Positions 1 through 7,359 of a stretch of DNA of 15,550 nt are shown here, in pieces. The notes beneath the pieces are model-generated. The model ran no database searches. It saw nothing but the letters and a program-made list of their open reading frames with translations, and was not told where the DNA came from. The stretch lies in the NCBI GenBank assembly GCA_047631095.1, contig JBLHZD010000064.1, positions 1 through 15,550 on the forward strand, written 5' to 3'. The position numbers and the translations under genes are program-made. Each line of letters begins with the position of its first letter. Positions within the stretch are counted from its first letter, which is position 1. This DNA is from JABJJH01 sp047631095 (GTDB lineage Bacteria > Pseudomonadota > Alphaproteobacteria > UBA8366 > GCA-2717185).

Positions 1-117
1 ATCGGCCATTGCGACGTGAAACTGCGCGCCGTCCGCTTGTTTGGCATCCGCAACGCTCTCTGGAACCGCCCACAGGAACCCCACGACAAGCAAAACCAAT
101 GTTACTCTAGTCCACAT
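1..117 (-). CDS. Secreted or periplasmic protein, N-terminal fragment (truncated by window edge)
   Basis: The reading frame opens with ATG at 117 and stays open for 39 codons to the left edge, so only the N-terminus is visible. It begins MWTRV, followed by a strongly hydrophobic stretch (about residues 6-18) and then small residues ending in SVADA around residue 25. This is a typical Sec signal peptide with a plausible cleavage site, so the product is probably exported. The start lies one base after the stop of the pterin dehydratase gene (stop at 121-119). An AGGA ribosome-binding site sits inside the end of that gene, so the two are probably co-transcribed and translationally coupled. The mature part seen here is only about 14 residues, too little to assign a family. 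That it is a real gene rests on the signal peptide and the ribosome-binding site. Confidence 0.6.
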   Translation of the reverse strand, partial: MWTRVTLVLLVVGFLWAVPESVADAKQADGAQFHVAMAD

Positions 118-118
118 C

Positions 119-418
119 TCAGGCTTCCTGATGCGCGCAATTGTCAATGAAGCGAGCCAACATGATATCGCGCTCGCTCACCCCACTACATTCATGCGTG
201 GTCAGCACAATATCAACCCGGCCATAGACATTGGACCATTCGGGATGGTGATCCGTTTTTTCCGCGCGCAAGGCGACCCGCGTCATGAACCCCCATGCCG
301 CGTTGAAACTGGAAAACTGAAAGGATTTCCGGATTGCGTCCCGGTCATCGCATTCGATCCATCCGTCCAGTTCGGATAATGCGCGCTGACGCGCTGTATC
401 GGTCAATATCTCCACCAT
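119..418 (-). CDS. phhB: Pterin-4a-carbinolamine dehydratase (4a-hydroxytetrahydrobiopterin dehydratase)
   Basis: The predicted 99-residue protein has the full length of the PCD/DCoH family, which dehydrates 4a-hydroxytetrahydropterin and so recycles the cofactor of aromatic amino acid hydroxylases or other pterin enzymes. The family signature is intact: KTDHHPEWSNVYGRV at residues 54-68, with the paired histidines H57 and H58, then LTTH with H75 and an acidic residue D84 in SERDI. These correspond to the known active-site residues. I chose ATG at 418 (MVEILTD) because the family usually begins about there. The frame stays open further upstream to 487, but that extension would run into the divergent metallopeptidase gene. 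No phenylalanine hydroxylase is visible nearby, so the physiological pterin substrate is unknown. It is the first gene of a pair with the secreted protein downstream. Confidence 0.9.
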   Translation of the reverse strand: MVEILTDTARQRALSELDGWIECDDRDAIRKSFQFSSFNAAWGFMTRVALRAEKTDHHPEWSNVYGRVDIVLTTHECSGVSERDIMLARFIDNCAHQEA

Positions 419-468
419 GCGCAACAAGTGTAGCGAATAACTGTCGACCGCGCTATCGTCGCGACGCC

Positions 469-870
469 ATGTTTGACGCTGAACCACCCAGTCTTCGCGA
501 TATCGAAACGCTCGCCGCCGAGGCGGTGGAAGAAATTCCGGATCGCCTGCGCGTGCATCTCCGCGACATCATGATGCGGGTGGAGGATTTCCCCGACGAT
601 GGGATGTGTCGAGACCTGAACCTGCAATCGCCCTTCGACCTGCTGGGCCTTTATGACGGTGTCTCGCTGGATCAAAAGAGCGTCGCCGATACGGGCGGAA
701 TCGATAAGATATTTCTCTACCGGCGCCCGCTTCTTGATTACTGGTGCGCCCATGGCGGCTCTTTATCGCAATTGGTGCGCCATGTGCTTATCCATGAGGT
801 CGGACATCACTTCGGGTTTTCCGACGCAGATATGGAGATTCTGGAGCAAGAGGCGGACGACGCCCCTTAA
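469..870 (+). CDS. Zincin-like metallopeptidase family protein
   Basis: This 133-residue protein belongs to the short metallopeptidase-like family formerly annotated DUF1025, found widely in alphaproteobacteria and actinobacteria. The zinc-binding motif HEVGHHFGFSD lies at residues 109-119, with H109 and H113 as ligands and E110 as the expected catalytic base. Upstream are the family features LLGLYDGVSL (58-67) and IFLYRRPLLDYW (81-92). There is no signal peptide, so it is probably cytoplasmic. Its peptide substrate is unknown to me, and family members have little direct biochemistry. ATG at 469 is chosen because homology-like sequence begins there. An upstream extension to 334 would overlap the divergent dehydratase gene. 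Its TAA stop at 868-870 interlocks with the stop of the convergent gene. Confidence 0.85.
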   Translation: MFDAEPPSLRDIETLAAEAVEEIPDRLRVHLRDIMMRVEDFPDDGMCRDLNLQSPFDLLGLYDGVSLDQKSVADTGGIDKIFLYRRPLLDYWCAHGGSLSQLVRHVLIHEVGHHFGFSDADMEILEQEADDAP

Positions 871-1475
871 CCCACCAGCGGCGCCACGCGGTCGCGCACC
901 ATCGGGATGACCTCGGCCTCGAACCACGGGTTCTTTCGGCGCCAGCCCAGATTACGCCAACTGGGATGAGGTAATGGAATATAGCGCGGCGCGTAATCCC
1001 GCCACGCTGCGACGGTCGTCGTCAAATTACGTTTTCGGTCTTTTCCAAGGTATTGACGTTGCGCATACATACCGATCAACAGGACCACCTCAACAGCGCC
1101 CATTTGGGCCAGGAGAGGATCGTGCCAGGCGGGCGCGCATTCCCGACGCGGCGGTTTGTCACCACCATTCGCGTCCACGCCGGGGTAACAAAACCCCATG
1201 GGCATGATCGCGACCCGGCTTTCATCGTAAAAAACCGAGGGATCCATCGCCAACCAGTCGCGAAGCTGATCGCCGCTGCGGTCATCCCAGGGAATTCCAC
1301 TTTCGTGAACGCGCGTTCCCGGCGCCTGACCAATAATGAGCAATCTCGCCGTGTTTGAGGCGCGCACGACCGGGCGCGGCCCAAGCGGTAATTCCGAGGC
1401 GCAAAGGCGACATTGGCGGATTTTCGCCAGCAGCGGCGCAAGACCGGGTTCATGCATGGGGCCTGGATCAGACAT
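867..1475 (-). CDS. Uracil-DNA glycosylase family protein
   Basis: The protein (202 residues from ATG at 1475) resembles the iron-sulfur branch of the uracil-DNA glycosylase superfamily (COG1573). It shows CRLC at residues 22-25 and two further cysteines, C96 and C113, that could complete a four-cysteine cluster site. It also has LLIIGQAPG at 46-53, where family 4 enzymes usually have GEAPG, and the C-terminal PLPHPSWRN around 168-175, equivalent to the HP motif near the active site. The family excises deaminated bases from DNA. The Q-for-E change and the PHPSW motif mean the exact base specificity cannot be stated, so family-level naming is safest. The gene overlaps the end of thpR by eight bases and has no clear ribosome-binding site, which suggests coupled translation. 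It is the last gene of the tesA operon. Confidence 0.8.
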   Translation of the reverse strand: MSDPGPMHEPGLAPLLAKIRQCRLCASELPLGPRPVVRASNTARLLIIGQAPGTRVHESGIPWDDRSGDQLRDWLAMDPSVFYDESRVAIMPMGFCYPGVDANGGDKPPRRECAPAWHDPLLAQMGAVEVVLLIGMYAQRQYLGKDRKRNLTTTVAAWRDYAPRYIPLPHPSWRNLGWRRKNPWFEAEVIPMVRDRVAPLVG

Positions 1476-2010
1476 GAGACAGGGGATAGTCGGCTTCCGG
1501 TACATAAATAGCGCCGGAACGGGACAGAAAGCTTGAGTACAAAACAAACCGGTCGACCGGAAAGGGCGTGGCGTGAAACCCCGCATGCTCGCCAACATAG
1601 GCATCCAGCCGGACCGGGTCGGGGCGCCTGAGGCGCGCCAGGGTCACGTGGGGCGAAAACCGCCGCGCCTCAACGGGTAATCCGGCGCGGACCAAAGCGG
1701 ATTCGACCTTCGCCTGCAAATGATCGAGATGAATTTGCGGCGCAGCGCCCGCCCATAATATACGCGCCTTATCGCCCTTCCCAAAATATCCAACGCCGGA
1801 TATTTCCAACAAAAACGACGGTGCGCTAATTTCCGACAACGCGCTGTCGATATCGTCCGCCACGCCATACTCGACCTCACCGATAAACCGCAACGACAGG
1901 TGATAATTTTCCGGCGCGACCCATTTTGCGCCCGACGCGCCGCTGCAAATCATCGATAGATGAAGACGCACCGCTTCGGGAATGGGAATCGCGACAAATA
2001 ACCGAATCAT
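1468..2010 (-). CDS. thpR: RNA 2',3'-cyclic phosphodiesterase (2H phosphoesterase, ThpR/LigT family)
   Basis: The 180-residue product carries both HxT/S signatures of the 2H phosphoesterase family: HLSLRFIG with H37 and S39, and HVTLARL with H121 and T123. The N-terminal MIRLFVAIP is typical of ThpR. Family members hydrolyse 2',3'-cyclic phosphates at RNA ends to 2'-phosphates and can join tRNA half molecules in vitro. The cellular role in bacteria is unsettled. Length matches the family (about 175-190 residues). I chose ATG at 2010 because the conserved N-terminus begins there. A TTG at 2037 in the same frame is possible but adds nine atypical residues. The gene lies 46 bases after the FIST gene and overlaps the glycosylase-family gene by eight bases. 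It is probably cytoplasmic. Confidence 0.9.
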   Translation of the reverse strand: MIRLFVAIPIPEAVRLHLSMICSGASGAKWVAPENYHLSLRFIGEVEYGVADDIDSALSEISAPSFLLEISGVGYFGKGDKARILWAGAAPQIHLDHLQAKVESALVRAGLPVEARRFSPHVTLARLRRPDPVRLDAYVGEHAGFHATPFPVDRFVLYSSFLSRSGAIYVPEADYPLSHV

Positions 2011-2056
2011 GTTTCGCAACCAGACGGTGGCAGACAAAATTACGTTTTAAGCGAAC

Positions 2057-3187
2057 CTACAAAAACAAGGTCAACACGCCCGTATAGCCGTACAGGCGGT
2101 CGTGGCTGATTTCCCCATTGGCGAAAAATCCAGCCAGCGGAAAGTCACCTAATTCCTCCGCGATCAATCCCAGCTCCTTGCTGCCCGCGCCAAATTGATT
2201 GGGGCCCCGCGCGACGCAGGAAAAATACAGGCCGCCGCGAATGGGGGCATCGCCGATGCGAGTTTTCAGATCTCGCGCCATGCGGCGTAAATCCTCGATC
2301 GCTGAATCATGATCCCGCCGACAGAACATCACCGTATCGCCCGTCGAGACATAATCGCCGATGGCGACCGCGTCATGCGCCGGGTCGATCCCGGTCAAAT
2401 TTCGCACCAGATAGTCAGCCGTGTCCGATCCCTTGACCGGCAGGGCGGCGAAAATATATCCCGCCGCGCGGCGCAAGTCGCGCGCCAACACCTCCCCCAC
2501 ATCTTCCTTCAAAACGTCCAGCGCCGGTCGGTCATCCAGTTTTAAAATGACATTTTCAGCCGCCTCGCTCACCGTGTGGATGGGCCCGATTGGCGAGCAT
2601 CCTTGGCTTAGGCCAGATTGCGCGGGCGCCTCGGTCAATGAAAATAACACACCGGACACGTCGTTCTCGCTGGTGGTGTCGGACAGCTGCGCCATCCGCC
2701 CGCGCGAGGCGGTCAACCCCCCGACTAAAAACCCGCTCGTTGCTTCGGCCAACGCCTCCAGCCGCGCCTCGACCGCTTGGTTTCGCGGGTCGGCGTGCAC
2801 AACGCCCAACGTCGCCATTTGGGACGGCAACCAATCCCCCAAAGATTCCACAACCGATTCAACGCCCTCACCCGCGCCAGAAAACATACGAAACGCCGCT
2901 TCGGCATGGGAGGTCACCAGAACCGACATCGCGGGCTCATCAAAATATTCGACGCCCGTCGCGCACACACCCATGCCAATCGTCCCTGACCAATGCGGCA
3001 CGCCTGTCGTTTGACGCAAAAACACCGCAATATCATCGAAAGAATCGGCGTAAGCGTCACATACATAAACAAACCCAAGGCGATATGTGGCGTCCAGTTT
3101 CCCCAGCGACACAATAATTTGCGCCGCCGCGTCCCGCCATTCCGGGGCCGCAGCATGCGCTGATTTAAAGGGGGTTGTCTCCGTCAT
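2057..3187 (-). CDS. FIST N- and C-domain small-ligand sensory protein
   Basis: A 376-residue soluble protein matching the stand-alone FIST family (COG4398). The FIST N domain spans roughly residues 30-215, including GVCATGVEY (73-81) and GGLTASRG (156-163). The FIST C domain spans roughly 220-370 and ends in the characteristic GFFANGEI (353-360) and LYGYTGVLTLF. The segment SQGCSPIGP (194-202) is the usual inter-domain marker, and FSCVARG holds a conserved cysteine (C324). FIST domains are proposed to bind small ligands, perhaps amino acids, and are often joined to signalling outputs. No output domain is present here. The start ATG at 3187 overlaps the tesA stop as ATGA, a strong sign of coupled translation. 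A longer open frame to 3361 lies inside tesA and is rejected. Ligand and partner are unknown. Confidence 0.85.
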   Translation of the reverse strand: MTETTPFKSAHAAAPEWRDAAAQIIVSLGKLDATYRLGFVYVCDAYADSFDDIAVFLRQTTGVPHWSGTIGMGVCATGVEYFDEPAMSVLVTSHAEAAFRMFSGAGEGVESVVESLGDWLPSQMATLGVVHADPRNQAVEARLEALAEATSGFLVGGLTASRGRMAQLSDTTSENDVSGVLFSLTEAPAQSGLSQGCSPIGPIHTVSEAAENVILKLDDRPALDVLKEDVGEVLARDLRRAAGYIFAALPVKGSDTADYLVRNLTGIDPAHDAVAIGDYVSTGDTVMFCRRDHDSAIEDLRRMARDLKTRIGDAPIRGGLYFSCVARGPNQFGAGSKELGLIAEELGDFPLAGFFANGEISHDRLYGYTGVLTLFL

Positions 3188-3912
3188 TTCGCGTCTCCCG
3201 CCGTCGCTTTCCACAAACGATATTCCGATTCGACCAAGGGGGATACACCTTCCACGATCACGCCAATTCCCGTTGCGTTGGGGTGCAGGCCGTCCGGTAA
3301 ATTGAGTTCTGGCCGGCCCGCAACGCCTTCCAAAAAGAAGGGATAAAACCCAACTTTCCATTTCGCCGCGAGCGAGGGAAAGAGCCCGCTGAACGCCGCC
3401 TCATAATCCGGCCCCATATTGGCCAACCCACGCATGCCCATCAATACCACGCGCGCGCCAGACCCTCTAATTCGCTTGAGGATCGCATCCAGGTTTCGGC
3501 GCGTTATCGCCGGGTCCACCCCGCGCAAGCCGTCATTGGCGCCCAACTCCAAAAGCACCAGGTCAGGCGCGCGTTTCGGGTCGTCGCCGAGCAACCAGCC
3601 GATGCGCGACAATCCACCGGACGTCGTGTCGCCGGACACGCCGCCATTTTGAATGCGAACCTTAATGCCATCCTGGCGCAGTTTCGCCTCCAATCGCGCA
3701 GGAAACGAATCTGCGGCGGGAAGGCCATACCCGGCGGTCAAACTGTCGCCAAACGCCAGAATTCGCATATCCCGGCCTTGCGCATGCGCCCCCGTCTGGC
3801 TGGCCAGACAAAAGAACAAGGCGAGCCACGCAAACGTCACTTTAAGGGTATTGAAAACCGGTCCATGATGATCATATCGAACGAATGCTCCACGCGAGCG
3901 CCATCGGTTCAT
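3184..3912 (-). CDS. tesA: Arylesterase / acyl-CoA thioesterase I-like SGNH hydrolase, exported
   Basis: The 242-residue protein has all SGNH/GDSL hydrolase blocks: FGDSLTAGYG with nucleophile S57, GVSGDTTSGG with oxyanion-hole G94, LGANDGLRG with N126, and DGLHPN with D207 and H210 completing the triad. A hydrophobic stretch at residues 25-38 ending GAHAQ is a signal peptide, so the enzyme probably works in the periplasm, hydrolysing esters, thioesters or lysophospholipids. The N-terminal region before the hydrophobic core is long (about 24 residues). ATG at 3912 is the best start I can find in frame, because longer starts enter the divergent ybbA gene. Pairing of tesA with divergent ybbA-ybbP is a conserved arrangement also known from E. 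coli. The gene heads a minus-strand operon with FIST, thpR and the glycosylase-family gene. Confidence 0.9.
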   Translation of the reverse strand: MNRWRSRGAFVRYDHHGPVFNTLKVTFAWLALFFCLASQTGAHAQGRDMRILAFGDSLTAGYGLPAADSFPARLEAKLRQDGIKVRIQNGGVSGDTTSGGLSRIGWLLGDDPKRAPDLVLLELGANDGLRGVDPAITRRNLDAILKRIRGSGARVVLMGMRGLANMGPDYEAAFSGLFPSLAAKWKVGFYPFFLEGVAGRPELNLPDGLHPNATGIGVIVEGVSPLVESEYRLWKATAGDAK

Positions 3913-3940
3913 TTTTATTGTGCGCAGGCCTGAATTTCCC

Positions 3941-4702
3941 ATGACCGAATTTCCGTCGTTGAATGCAAGCGCGCAAGATGCGCCTGTTATTTCGCTAATC
4001 CACGTTGGCCTTAATCTGACCAGCGGCGCGGGCGAGGTCAACATCCTACGTGATATAACCTTGTCCGTTCCGCGCGGGCAAACCGTTGGGTTGGTCGGGC
4101 CTTCTGGCGCGGGAAAAACATCCCTCATGATGATCGTCGCCGGCCTGGAACGCGCCAGCAAAGGCCGCGTCGTGATTGGCGGCTTTGACTTTGAAAATCG
4201 GACCGAGGACGAACTAGCCCAATTTCGGCGTGGAAATGTCGGCGTTGTCTTTCAGGATTTTCACCTCGTCGCCACGATGACGGCATTGGAGAACGTCGCC
4301 TTGCCGCTTGAATTCGCGGGAACGCCAAACGCGTTTGAGGTGGCCGAATCCGCGCTGCAATCAGTCGGCGTCGGCGCACGCCTCGCCCATTATCCCGGCC
4401 AGATGTCTGGCGGCGAACAGCAACGGGTGGCGGTGGCGCGCGCTTTTGTTGCAAATCCCGCCCTCTTATTAGCGGACGAACCAACCGGTAATCTGGACCA
4501 GGAAACCGGTGACAAGGTTATCGATTTGATGTTCGCCATGTCTGCAACACACAACACGACCATGGTGCTGATTACGCATGACCCGGCGATTGCGGAACGA
4601 TGCGACCGCATCATTCGAATCGTCGATGGACGTATGGAAGACCTTGGTCCCAATACGCCAGACGGCGTCGGCCCTAATACACCAGACGGCGTCGGGCAAT
4701 GA
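3941..4702 (+). CDS. ybbA: ABC transporter ATP-binding protein (YbbA type)
   Basis: A 253-residue ATPase with every nucleotide-binding motif intact: Walker A GPSGAGKT (53-60), Q-loop VVFQDFHLV with Q105, signature MSGGEQQR (155-162), Walker B LLLADEP with catalytic E180, D-loop GNLD and switch H213 in VLITHD. The sequence type is that of the LolD/MacB/FtsE group, which partners with FtsX-type permeases. The permease gene follows 13 bases downstream. YbbA-YbbP is widespread and poorly characterised, possibly involved in lipid or lipoprotein handling in the envelope. I chose ATG at 3941. A GTG at 3920 would add seven residues with no better ribosome-binding site. The C-terminus is unusual: an eight-residue unit, GPNTPDGV, occurs twice in tandem just before the stop. 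Confidence 0.92.
   Translation: MTEFPSLNASAQDAPVISLIHVGLNLTSGAGEVNILRDITLSVPRGQTVGLVGPSGAGKTSLMMIVAGLERASKGRVVIGGFDFENRTEDELAQFRRGNVGVVFQDFHLVATMTALENVALPLEFAGTPNAFEVAESALQSVGVGARLAHYPGQMSGGEQQRVAVARAFVANPALLLADEPTGNLDQETGDKVIDLMFAMSATHNTTMVLITHDPAIAERCDRIIRIVDGRMEDLGPNTPDGVGPNTPDGVGQ
4646..4693 (+). repeat. Tandem 24-base duplication at the ybbA 3' end
   Basis: Two head-to-tail 24-base copies (4646-4669 and 4670-4693) encode the octapeptide GPNTPDGV twice in the ybbA frame. The copies differ at three positions, and all three are third-codon-position changes that keep the peptide identical (Gly, Pro and Thr codons). The duplication ends three codons before the ybbA stop and about 20 bases before the ybbP start. 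Confidence 0.85.
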
Positions 4703-4715
4703 TGGAAGCGCGCCT

Positions 4716-7262
4716 GTGACCTTGCGTCAGCAAACGCAACTCGCCTGGCGCCTGGCGCGACGCGAACTCCGCGGCGGCGTTGCGGGCTTCCGTGTTTTTC
4801 TAGCCTGCCTGACCCTTGGCGTCGCCGCCATTGCGGGCGTCGGTTCCATTTCCGCCGCACTGGAAGCGGGCATGCGCAACGACGCCCGCAAAATTTTGGG
4901 CGGCGACGTCGATCTACGTTTGACCCACCAGCCGCCGAATTCGGACCAAATGAATTGGCTGGCGGCGAATGGGACTTTATCCGAGATCCGTCAGTTCCGC
5001 TCCATGGCCACCCTTGTCGGCGATGGGTCAAAACCGGATCGCGCGCTTATTGAGGTCAAAGCGGTCGACGCCGCCTATCCCTTATTTGGCGACATAACCC
5101 TGTCGGCGGGCGCAAATTTTCGCGACGCGCTCGCACGGCGGGACGGCCATCACGGCGTAGTCGTCGAAAAACGGTTGCTGGATAAACTCGGCGCCACGCC
5201 CGGCGCCAAGATCCAAATAGGCGACGCGGTATTGCGCGTCGCCGCTGTTATCGAAAAAGAGCCTGACCGTGCGACGCAGGGCTTCACCCTGGGACCGCGC
5301 GTAATGATGACCCGAGCCGCCTTGGCTGAAACCGGCCTGATCCGGACGGGCAGCCTGATCCGGTATCACACAAGGGTGGCGATCCCCGAGAATGTTTCTG
5401 TCGCAGACTGGCGCGCCGCGCTGCATGACAAATTTCCAACTGCGGGATGGCGCGTGCGGGATTCTCGGAACGCCGCGCCAGGCATTCGTCGGTTTGTGGA
5501 ACGCATCAGCATGTTCATGACCCTTGTGGGCCTGACGGCGTTACTGGTTGGCGGCGTCGGCGTCGGCAATGCCGCGCAGGCCTTCCTCGCAACGAAGTCA
5601 AAGACGATCGCAACGTTGAAATGCATCGGCGGTAGTGGGGCGCTCATCAACGCCATTTACATCTTTCAGATTGCGGCGATTGCGACTCTGGGCGTCGCTG
5701 CAGGGCTTGTTCTCGGCGGATTGACGCCGCTGGCCGTGCTACCCTTTGTTGGCGCGCAATTACCAATTCAAGCCGCCTTAGGCGTACATGGCGCGACGCT
5801 TTTGAAGGCGGCGGCGTATGGGTATTTCATAACGCTGGCGTTTTCCCTAGCGCCGCTGGCTCGGGCCAGAATCATACCCGCCGCGCGATTATTTCGCGAT
5901 GCGCTCGACGCGCCGTCCCTTGGGTTAGGTGGATGGCGGGTCGGCGTTCTCATCGCCGCCACGGTCGCGCTGTTGGGAGGGCTGACCATCGCGACATCGG
6001 CGGATCGGGCGATCGCCAGTTATTTTGTCCTTGGCGCCTTTTTTACGTTTGGCGTTTTCAATTTGATCGCAGCCCTTGTCATCCACATCGCACGGCGCGC
6101 GCCACGCATAAGGCGCATGAGCCTGCGCATGGCGATCGCAAATTTGTACAGGCCCGGCGCACCGACGCGGCAGGTTGTCGTGTCCCTGGGTCTGGGTTTG
6201 ACGGTTCTGGTCGCCATCGCCTTGGTTGAAGGCAATATGAACCGGCTTGTGTCCGAATCCCTTCCCGAAGCGGCGCCGTCCTACTTTTTCATCGACATCC
6301 AACCGGGCCAGACAGACGCTTTCGACCGACTGGGCGCGATATTCGAGGGCGTCGATTCGATGTCACGCGTGCCCATGTTGCGCGGCCGTATAACCGCGCT
6401 CGGCGGCGTTCCGGCGGACAAGGTGAAGCCGCCGCCAAACTTCGCCTGGATCCTGCGCGGCGACCGGGGCATTACGTGGTCGGCGACGCCGCCGAAAATC
6501 GGCAGCACCGTCGTTGAGGGCGAATGGTGGCCCGCCGATTATAAGGGCCCGCCGCTTTTATCCTTCGACGCCGGCGCCGCGCGGGCGCTGGGGCTTGGCG
6601 TTGGCGACATCGTGGAATTGAATATTCTAGGCCGCCAGTTCAGCGTTAAAATCGCCAATCTGCGAACCATCGACTGGACGTCTCTCGGATTAAACTTTGT
6701 CATGATCCTGTCCCCCGGCATGCTGGACGGCGCGCCGCAATCACATATTGCGACCGCGCATGTCGTACCGGAAAAGGAAGCGGCCTTTGAAGCCGCCGTG
6801 GGCGCCGCATTCCCGAACGTATCGACCATTCGCATCAAGGATATTTTGGGTGCGCTCCAAGGCATCATCGCCAATCTGGGCCATGCCGTGCGCGTAATCG
6901 CACTCATCGCACTGGCGTCAGGGGCGCTGGTCCTGGCGGGCGCCGTGGCCGCCAGTCAGCAACGACGGATATACGATTCAGTGATCCTGAAGGTGCTGGG
7001 CGCGACAAGACGGGAAGTTCTGATTTTACTCGCCATGGAATTCGCGTTGCTGGGCGTCATTACCGGCGTTATCGCCGCAGCCTTTGGCGCGCTGGCGTCC
7101 TGGGGCGTCGTCACGCATTTGCTGGCGTCGGAATGGCGGTTCATGCCAGGTGTCGCGGCGATGGCGGTGTTGGTTTGCGCCGTTGCGACCGGGATCGCCG
7201 GACTGGCGGGCACCAGCGCCGCATTGGGCCAAAAATCCGCGCCGTTGCTGCGCAACCGATAG
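4716..7262 (+). CDS. ybbP: FtsX-type ABC transporter permease (YbbP family)
   Basis: From GTG at 4716 the protein has 848 residues, close to YbbP permeases (about 800-850). A GGAAG ribosome-binding site at 4704-4708 lies seven bases before this GTG, which decides the start over the longer open frame from 4578 that would overlap ybbA. Layout: one membrane helix near residues 27-48, a periplasmic MacB-like domain to about 260, several helices from about 265 to 510 (two FtsX-like blocks joined back to back), a second extracytoplasmic region to about 725, and three C-terminal helices (about 726-748, 768-798 and 812-836). This gives roughly ten helices. FtsX-like signatures include LKCIGGSG (327-334) and LKVLGATRREVL near 757. 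It should form the membrane part of the transporter with YbbA. The substrate is not established. Confidence 0.92.
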   Translation: MTLRQQTQLAWRLARRELRGGVAGFRVFLACLTLGVAAIAGVGSISAALEAGMRNDARKILGGDVDLRLTHQPPNSDQMNWLAANGTLSEIRQFRSMATLVGDGSKPDRALIEVKAVDAAYPLFGDITLSAGANFRDALARRDGHHGVVVEKRLLDKLGATPGAKIQIGDAVLRVAAVIEKEPDRATQGFTLGPRVMMTRAALAETGLIRTGSLIRYHTRVAIPENVSVADWRAALHDKFPTAGWRVRDSRNAAPGIRRFVERISMFMTLVGLTALLVGGVGVGNAAQAFLATKSKTIATLKCIGGSGALINAIYIFQIAAIATLGVAAGLVLGGLTPLAVLPFVGAQLPIQAALGVHGATLLKAAAYGYFITLAFSLAPLARARIIPAARLFRDALDAPSLGLGGWRVGVLIAATVALLGGLTIATSADRAIASYFVLGAFFTFGVFNLIAALVIHIARRAPRIRRMSLRMAIANLYRPGAPTRQVVVSLGLGLTVLVAIALVEGNMNRLVSESLPEAAPSYFFIDIQPGQTDAFDRLGAIFEGVDSMSRVPMLRGRITALGGVPADKVKPPPNFAWILRGDRGITWSATPPKIGSTVVEGEWWPADYKGPPLLSFDAGAARALGLGVGDIVELNILGRQFSVKIANLRTIDWTSLGLNFVMILSPGMLDGAPQSHIATAHVVPEKEAAFEAAVGAAFPNVSTIRIKDILGALQGIIANLGHAVRVIALIALASGALVLAGAVAASQQRRIYDSVILKVLGATRREVLILLAMEFALLGVITGVIAAAFGALASWGVVTHLLASEWRFMPGVAAMAVLVCAVATGIAGLAGTSAALGQKSAPLLRNR

Positions 7263-7286
7263 GCGAACCCACCCACCGGCCTCGCA

Positions 7287-7300
7287 GTGATGGCCATCAC
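7287..7300. promoter_or_regulatory. 14-base perfect palindrome upstream of the YceI gene
   Basis: The sequence GTGATGGCCATCAC reads the same on both strands over 14 bases. It sits between the ybbP stop (7262) and the YceI gene start (7360), about 60 bases before the start codon. A dimeric regulator could bind it. It has no loop and no T-tract, so it is not a terminator. Function is inferred only from symmetry. Confidence 0.3.
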
Positions 7301-7359
7301 ACTCGCCGCCTTGTGAAACGCTATACTTCACGACGGTTATTTAATCAGGAGAACAGCCC

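Noticed and set aside
2421..3117. Long plus-strand open frames opposite the FIST gene
   Set aside because: They lack ribosome-binding sites and recognisable domains, and their composition is that of the reverse frame of a GC-rich gene. The minus-strand FIST protein is fully convincing.
3851..3879. TTGAAA with CATATC as a ybbA promoter
   Set aside because: The -10 matches consensus at only three positions, and the site lies within tesA. Evidence is too weak.
4390..5031. 213-codon minus-strand frame across the ybbA/ybbP junction
   Set aside because: It is antisense to two well-supported genes, arginine-rich and without family features.
7311..7327. TTGTGA and TATACT as a promoter for the YceI gene
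   Set aside because: The spacing is five bases. TATACT may still be a -10 element, but no -35 lies at 16-18 bases.
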